Under the pieces are notes generated by a model that saw nothing but the letters and a program-made list of their open reading frames with translations, had not been told where the DNA came from and ran no database searches. This document shows, in pieces, positions 59,329 to 64,000 of a stretch of DNA of 64,000 bases. Source of the DNA: Actinomycetospora lemnae (GTDB lineage Bacteria; Actinomycetota; Actinomycetes; Mycobacteriales; Pseudonocardiaceae); NCBI RefSeq assembly GCF_028737315.1, contig NZ_JAQZAO010000007.1, positions 248,001 to 312,000 of the forward strand, in the 5' to 3' direction. Made by a program: the position numbers and the translations under genes. Within the stretch, counting starts at the first letter, position 1. Every line of letters starts with the position of its first letter.

Positions 59329-60384
59329 GTGAGCACGCCCCTGGTCCTCGGCATCGAGACGTCCTGCGACGAGACCGGCGTCGGTCTCGTGTCGGAGGGC
59401 CGGCTGCTGGGGGACGCGCTGGCCTCGAGCATGGACGAGCACGCGCGCTTCGGCGGCGTGGTGCCCGAGGTCGCGGCGCGGGCCCACCTCGAGGCGATGG
59501 CGCCGATGGTGCGCACGGCGCTGCGGCGCGCGGAGGTCGACCTCGCCGACGTCACCGCCGTCGCCGTCACCGCGGGTCCGGGGCTGAGCCCGGCCCTGCA
59601 GGTCGGGCTGGCCGCGGGCAAGGCGTACGCGCTGGCCGCGGGCGTCCCGCTCTACGCCGTGCACCACCTCGCGGGCCACGCCGCGGTCGACGTCCTCGAC
59701 CACGGCCCGCTGCCCCCGCGGTGCGTCGCGCTGATCGTCTCGGGCGGCCACACCTCGCTGCTGAGCGTCGGCGACCTGGCGCGCGACGAGGTGGTGCACC
59801 TCGGCGACACCGTCGACGACGCGGCCGGCGAGGCGTTCGACAAGGTCGCGCGGCTGATCGGCCTGCCCTACCCCGGTGGCCCGGCGATCGACCGCGCCGC
59901 GCGCGAGGGCGACCCGCACGCGATCGCCTTCCCGCGCCCGCTCACCGGCCCGTCCGACCCGCCGTGGACGTTCTCGTTCTCGGGGCTCAAGACGGCGGTC
60001 GCGCGGTGGGTGGAGCGGCAGGACGGCCCGCTGCCGGTGCCCGACATCGCGGCCTCGTTCCAGGAGGCCGTCGCCGACACCCTCGCCCGCAAGGCCGTCG
60101 CCGCCTGCGCGGACCAGGGCGCGGACACCCTGCTCATGGTGGGCGGGGTCGCGGCCAACTCGCGGGTGCGCGGGCTGGTCGAGGAGCGCTGCGCCGCCGC
60201 CGGGATCACGCTGCGCGTCCCGCCGATCCGGCTGTGCACCGACAACGGCGCGATGGTCGCCGCCCTCGGTGACCTGCTCGTCCGCGCCGACGTCGAGCCC
60301 GACCCCCTCGACGTCGCCGCCGACCCGCGGGCGCGGCTGACCGGGGCGCTGCTGCACGGGACACGGCCCGTCGCCGTGGGCTGA
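59329..60384 (+). CDS. tsaD: tRNA threonylcarbamoyl transferase TsaD
   Basis: 351 residues. [35 protein letters not shown] (metal His), [79 protein letters not shown] and [11 protein letters not shown] are diagnostic. With TsaB/E/C it installs t6A at position 37 of ANN-decoding tRNAs. GTG 59329. Its usual partners tsaB and rimI are not upstream; instead the frameshifted SDR precedes it. Confidence 0.96.
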   Translation: MSTPLVLGIETSCDETGVGLVSEGRLLGDALASSMDEHARFGGVVPEVAARAHLEAMAPMVRTALRRAEVDLADVTAVAVTAGPGLSPALQVGLAAGKAYALAAGVPLYAVHHLAGHAAVDVLDHGPLPPRCVALIVSGGHTSLLSVGDLARDEVVHLGDTVDDAAGEAFDKVARLIGLPYPGGPAIDRAAREGDPHAIAFPRPLTGPSDPPWTFSFSGLKTAVARWVERQDGPLPVPDIAASFQEAVADTLARKAVAACADQGADTLLMVGGVAANSRVRGLVEERCAAAGITLRVPPIRLCTDNGAMVAALGDLLVRADVEPDPLDVAADPRARLTGALLHGTRPVAVG

Positions 60385-60445
60385 GATCACCCCTGTCGGA
60401 CCTCTCACGTTGTCGCCCGGTCGGCGCGCCGGTACCGGTGGAGGG

Positions 60446-60652
60446 GTGCCCGGTCTCCGCGCGGTCCTCGACGACCAGCCGTACCCGCTGCGCCGCTGGC
60501 AGATCCTCGTCGCGGCCGACGACTACGGCGTCGACGCCCGCACGCGCACGAAGCTGGAGCAGATCCCCGACCGCCCGTACCTCGACAGCGGCGACGTGAT
60601 GATCGAACTGGCCATGACCCCGGCGCACCTGGCGGCGCGCACCCCGCTGTAG
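60446..60652 (+). CDS. DUF2795 family protein
   Basis: 68 residues: LDDQPYPLRRWQILVAADDYGVDARTRTKLEQIPDRPYLDSGDVMIELAM. This fits DUF2795, small actinobacterial proteins of unknown function with the pattern YP...dli..A...g.....l..lpd..Y.s..dv. GTG 60446 follows GGAGG closely. Stop 1 base before the convergent PP2C stop. Confidence 0.75.
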   Translation: MPGLRAVLDDQPYPLRRWQILVAADDYGVDARTRTKLEQIPDRPYLDSGDVMIELAMTPAHLAARTPL

Positions 60653-60653
60653 C

Positions 60654-61529
60654 TCAGCCGGCGGGCGCGAGCGCGAGCACCACCGCGGTGGCGTTGTCGT
60701 GCCCGCCCTCGTCGAGCGCGGCGACGACGAGCGCGCGCGCCGCGGCGTGGACGGTCTCGCGGTCGGTGGGCGTCCCGTCGAGCAGGCCCGCGAGCACCGC
60801 GGCGTCGGGCAGGTGGTTCCACACCCCGTCGCTGCACAGCAGCAGGACCCCGTGCTCGTCGAGCTCCCAGCTGCGGTGCCGGGCGACGACGTCGGGCGCG
60901 TCGGCGGCCAGCCAGCGGGTGATGACGTGGGCCCGGGGGTCGGAGAGCGCGTCGTCGGCACCGACCATGCCCGCGGCCACCATCTCCGCGGCCCACGAGT
61001 CGTCCTCGGTGAGCACCGTCGACTCGTCGGGCGAGCCGGGGCAGAGCCAGTAGGCGCGGCTGTCGCCGGCCCAGCTCACGACGGCCCGCCCGGCGTCGAG
61101 CACGGCCGCGACGTAGGTGCAGGCCGGCGCCTGGCCGCTGCCGGGCGCGAGCGCGGCGACGGCCTTGCGCGCGGCCTCGGCGGCGCTGGCGGCGGCGTCG
61201 TCGAGGTCCTGCCCGTCGGCGAGCGCCTCGTGCCCGGCCGCGACGGCGACGTCGCAGGCGGTGCGCGACGCGGTGTCCCCGCCGGGCACCGACGCGACGC
61301 CGTCGCAGACCACCGCGACGACGGCCGGCGTGCCCTCGGCCGTCGCCGCGCGGCAGAGCGCGAAGGAGTCCTCGTTGCGGCGGCGACGGTGCCCGCGGTC
61401 GGTGACGCCGGCGCCCAGGACCACCGGACCGGTCGACGCGGCGGGCTCGTCGAGCACCTCCTCGGCGTGCTCGGCGCCCGCGAACGAGTGGGAGGACGTG
61501 GGGGAGGCGGACGCGGGCTCGATCGGCAC
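60654..61529 (-). CDS. PP2C-type Ser/Thr phosphatase
   Basis: 291 residues. The PPM metal motifs are present: TDRGHRRRRNEDSFAL, VAVVCDGVASVPGGDTAS, VVSWAGDSRAYWL, HVITRWLA, LLLCSDGVWNHLPD and GGHDNATAVVLAL. These coordinate two Mn/Mg ions for dephosphorylating Ser/Thr. GTG 61529 is used (AGGGAG 5 bases upstream). It is cytosolic, without TM; a possible counterpart to kinases such as that at 14.9 kb, though not linked. Confidence 0.92.
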   Translation of the reverse strand: MPIEPASASPTSSHSFAGAEHAEEVLDEPAASTGPVVLGAGVTDRGHRRRRNEDSFALCRAATAEGTPAVVAVVCDGVASVPGGDTASRTACDVAVAAGHEALADGQDLDDAAASAAEAARKAVAALAPGSGQAPACTYVAAVLDAGRAVVSWAGDSRAYWLCPGSPDESTVLTEDDSWAAEMVAAGMVGADDALSDPRAHVITRWLAADAPDVVARHRSWELDEHGVLLLCSDGVWNHLPDAAVLAGLLDGTPTDRETVHAAARALVVAALDEGGHDNATAVVLALAPAG

Positions 61530-61753
61530 GGGCACTCCCTACACCCTCGGGACCGCGAGGGCCGGGACGACGCGGTCGGCCGGGGGCGCCGATCCGCCCG
61601 ACGGGTGGGTCGGGGCGTGCACCGGTCGGCGCACGGGCTCCAGGACGATCACCGGCAGCCCCCTCCCGCGACGACCCGGCGGTACCCGGGTCGTGCACCG
61701 GAGGGTAGCCGTTCCCGCGAACGGGTGGTGGCCCGCGCCGGATCGATCTGGTG

Positions 61754-62296
61754 TCAGTTCCAGCCGTAGCCGTCGCGCAGCTCGGCCGCGACCCGCTCGT
61801 ACCGGTCGGCGGGCATGACCGCGCCCTCGCGGCGGATGCCGTGCTCGGGGATCTCGAGGACGCGGTCGAGACGGACGAACGAGTCGCGGCCCTCGCGGTC
61901 CCAGGCGCCGGAGCCGACCGGGAGCCAGTGGGCGTCGTCGCGGCGGTGCTCCTGGCTGGAGAGCATGAGGCCGAGCAGCTCGCCCTGCCCGGCGCGCGCG
62001 ACGACCAGCACCGGGCGGTCCTTGCCCTGCGAGGCGTCCTCCTCGTAGGGCACCCAGGTCCACACGACCTCGCCCGGGTCGGCGGCCCCGTCGAGGTCGG
62101 GCTGGTAGGAGATCGAGCGCGCGAGGTCCCGCGCCGGCGCGGCGCGCACGCCCGGCGCCGGGGCGGGAGCCGGCGGCCGCGGTCCCTGCGGCCCGCGCCG
62201 CTCACCCTGCTGCCTGCCCTGCCCGTCGACCTGCCTGGTCAGCAGGTCCAGCCCGGCCTGCAGCGCCCGCCCGACCACGTCCCGGAATCCCGCCAC
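61754..62296 (-). CDS. PemK/MazF-like domain protein
   Basis: 180 residues. An N-terminal helix and Pro-rich linker (residues ~1-55) precede a PemK-like barrel: SISYQPDLDGAADPGEVVWTWVPYEEDASQGKDRPVLVVARAGQGELLGLMLSSQEH. KDRPVLVV is the MazF/PemK hallmark. No antitoxin gene is adjacent, and the long N-terminus is typical of a solitary actinobacterial family, so toxin activity is doubtful. GTG 62296. The 224-bp region downstream (61530-61753) contains no gene or strong hairpin. Confidence 0.8.
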   Translation of the reverse strand: MAGFRDVVGRALQAGLDLLTRQVDGQGRQQGERRGPQGPRPPAPAPAPGVRAAPARDLARSISYQPDLDGAADPGEVVWTWVPYEEDASQGKDRPVLVVARAGQGELLGLMLSSQEHRRDDAHWLPVGSGAWDREGRDSFVRLDRVLEIPEHGIRREGAVMPADRYERVAAELRDGYGWN

Positions 62297-62361
62297 GGCG
62301 CACAGCTTGCCGCCACCGCGGCCCCGGCGGGCACCCGGGGCCCGGGCCGTAGGGTCCGCGC

Positions 62362-63990
62362 GTGACGGTGCTGGCGCTGGTGGTCGCGGCCCTGTTCGTC
62401 GGGGTGGTCCTGGTCGGCGTGGGGGACCGGCTGCGCCTGCCCTGGCCGGTGCTCCTCGTGCTCGTCGGGGCGGCCGCGGCGTTCGTCCCGGGGATCGACG
62501 CCCCCGAGCTCGACCCCGAGCTGATCCTGCCGCTGTTCCTGCCGCCGCTGCTGTTCGCGACGGCGCAGCGCGCGTCGTGGACGGTGTTCCGCCTGCGGTG
62601 GCGGGCGGTGCTGTTCCTCGCCGTGCTGCTGGTGGCGGCGACGATCGCGGTGGTCGGCGCGACCGTCGTCTGGCTCGTCCCCGGCATCGCCCTCGCCGCC
62701 GCGGTGGCCGTCGGGGCGGCGGTCGCCCCGCCCGACCCCGTGGCCGTCGAGGCGGTCGCCGGTCCGGTGGGGATGCCGCGGCGGCTGGTCAGCGTGCTGC
62801 AGAGCGAGGGGCTGTTCAACGACGCGACGGCGCTCGTCGTGTTCCAGGCGGCGGTCGCGGCGGCGGTCGCGGGGGAGCAGCCCGGGGTCACGACCGCGCT
62901 GGAGCTGGTGTGGGCGGCCGTCGGCGCGGTCGCCGTCGGCCTTGGTGCCGCCTGGCTCGCGGGGCAGCTCGCCGGCCGCCTCACCGACGCCGTCGCCCCG
63001 AGCGCCCTGACCCTCGTCCTGCCGTTCGCGGTGTACCTGGCGGCCGACGCCGTCGAGGCCTCGGGCGTGATCGCCGTCGTCGTCGCCGCGCTGCAGACCC
63101 GTCAGCGCGCCGACGCCGACGACGTCGAGCAGCGCCTCATCGGCGGCGCGTTCTGGAACGTCGTCGAGATGCTGGTGACGGCGGCGGCGTTCGCGCTCAT
63201 CGGGCTCGAGCTGCGCGCGGTCGTCCAGGACGCCGGCGACCAGCTGGGCGCCATGGTCGCCGACGCCGCGCTCGTCGCCGTCGTCGTCATCGCCGTGCGC
63301 GCGGTGTGGATGCTCGGTGTGCTCGTGACCGTGCGCCGCCGCGGTTCCCCCGCGGGCGCCGCACCGCGCACGGCCGCCGAGGCCGCGGTGCTGACGTGGT
63401 CGGGCATGCGGGGGCTCGCGACGCTCGCGCTCGCCCTGGCGCTGCCGCGGGTCACCGCCGACGGCGCCCCGTTCCCGTTCCGGACCGAGCTCGTGATCAT
63501 CGCCGCCGGGGTGCTCGTCGCGACGCTCGTGGTGCCCGGGCTGACGCTGCCGCTGCTGCTGCGTGCGCTCGGGGTCCGCGAGGGCGAGGAGGTGGGACGG
63601 CAGGCCGAGCAGCGCCTCGCGGCCCGGGCCCGGAAGGCGGCGCTGACCGAGCTCGCCTCCCTCGACCGCGACGCCCTCGGCCTCGACGACACCGTCGGGG
63701 AGGAGGTGCTGGGCGAGCTGCGCGCCCGCTTCGCCCGCCTCGGCGCGGGCGAGGGCGGGCCCGGTGCCGGCGGCGCCCCGGGCGACGACGCCGGCGACCG
63801 CGCCGACCACGACCGGCGCCTTGCGGCCCTGCGCCGGCGCCGTGAGCAGTGGACCCGGCTGACGTCGCTGGCCCTGGCCGCCGCGCGCCGGGAGGTGCTC
63901 GCCGCCCGCGCCGAGCCCGGCGTCGACCCCGAGGTCGCCGACCGCGTGCTGCAGCGCCTCGACGTCCGCTCGCTCGCGACGTCCCGCTGA
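62362..63990 (+). CDS. Na+/H+ antiporter, CPA1 family
   Basis: 542 residues with about 12 membrane helices and a ~130-residue C-terminal cytosolic tail with helical charged sequence. Motifs: LPPLLFATAQRASW, VAPPDPVAVEAVAGPVGMPRRLVSVLQSEGLFNDATALVVF (the conserved ND/DP transport residues), and LTWSGMRGLATLALALALP. It exchanges Na+ or K+ for H+ for pH homeostasis. GTG 62362. Divergent from the PemK-like gene (65 bp). Confidence 0.92.
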   Translation: MTVLALVVAALFVGVVLVGVGDRLRLPWPVLLVLVGAAAAFVPGIDAPELDPELILPLFLPPLLFATAQRASWTVFRLRWRAVLFLAVLLVAATIAVVGATVVWLVPGIALAAAVAVGAAVAPPDPVAVEAVAGPVGMPRRLVSVLQSEGLFNDATALVVFQAAVAAAVAGEQPGVTTALELVWAAVGAVAVGLGAAWLAGQLAGRLTDAVAPSALTLVLPFAVYLAADAVEASGVIAVVVAALQTRQRADADDVEQRLIGGAFWNVVEMLVTAAAFALIGLELRAVVQDAGDQLGAMVADAALVAVVVIAVRAVWMLGVLVTVRRRGSPAGAAPRTAAEAAVLTWSGMRGLATLALALALPRVTADGAPFPFRTELVIIAAGVLVATLVVPGLTLPLLLRALGVREGEEVGRQAEQRLAARARKAALTELASLDRDALGLDDTVGEEVLGELRARFARLGAGEGGPGAGGAPGDDAGDRADHDRRLAALRRRREQWTRLTSLALAAARREVLAARAEPGVDPEVADRVLQRLDVRSLATSR

Positions 63991-64000
63991 CGCGTCGGGC

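Noticed and set aside
61754..62296. Toxin-antitoxin module
   Set aside because: Only the PemK-like protein is present, with a long N-terminal extension and no small antitoxin gene on either side.

Overview
The window is very GC-rich DNA (mostly G/C third positions, many GTG starts, short intergenic gaps) from an actinomycete. Pointers are an aerobic cobalamin pathway with CobN, IdeR-like iron boxes, a PknB-type kinase, a PP2C phosphatase, an ECF41 sigma factor, AlkB and MetX/MetY. A pseudonocardial genus is my best guess, but no rRNA or other taxonomic marker is present, so this is inference only.

Layout. 1-5.8 kb: Crp/Fnr regulator, AidB-like acyl-CoA dehydrogenase and a hydrolase cut by the window edge, divergent from a cyclase/CoA-ligase pair. 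5.8-14 kb: a HAD-like protein, a three-copy hairpin repeat array, a PEP-mutase/isocitrate-lyase enzyme divergent from GntR plus an isochorismatase, several regulators, and a Rieske/small protein/amidohydrolase operon. 13.9-23.5 kb: iron region, with a ferric-siderophore reductase, a Ser/Thr kinase, and a five-domain NIS siderophore operon homologous to sbnA, two NIS synthetases, sbnG and sbnH. SbnG and SbnH are one continuous frame joined by a palindromic element. 23.6-29.7 kb: PPOX enzyme, MFS exporter, AlkB with TetR, a secreted coiled-coil protein and a P450. 29.9-37.2 kb: metY-metX, ArsR, a DUF418 protein, cupin, hydrolase, SDR and thioesterase. 37.3-51 kb: cobalamin genes cobL-cobM-cobK, cobG-cobH-cobIJ and cobN, with a single-chain ECF transporter between them. 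51-64 kb: anion transporter, RidA/TetR, MerR, ECF41 sigma with its partner oxidoreductase, TetR/FAD monooxygenase with a frameshifted reductase, TsaD, PP2C, a PemK-like protein and a CPA1 antiporter.

The most unusual layer is a population of short repeats that ignores gene boundaries. A 40-bp palindromic element (GTGAGC at one end, GCTCAC at the other) occurs at five or more places: between genes, across a stop/start junction, inside cobG, and as the linker fusing SbnG to SbnH. A second repeat, about 29 bp in a 36-bp unit, is inserted in frame as four tandem copies plus one in an NIS synthetase, with diverged copies in the AidB-like gene. A third type of palindrome is in frame in cobN. These look like small, spreading, protein-tolerated elements.

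How the genes work together: the IdeR-like boxes before the reductase and the NIS operon suggest one iron-starvation response that makes a carboxylate siderophore and releases its iron. The operon lacks an SbnB homologue and has two rather than three NIS synthetases, so the product may differ from staphyloferrin B. The cob genes follow the oxygen-dependent route (CobG, CobN).
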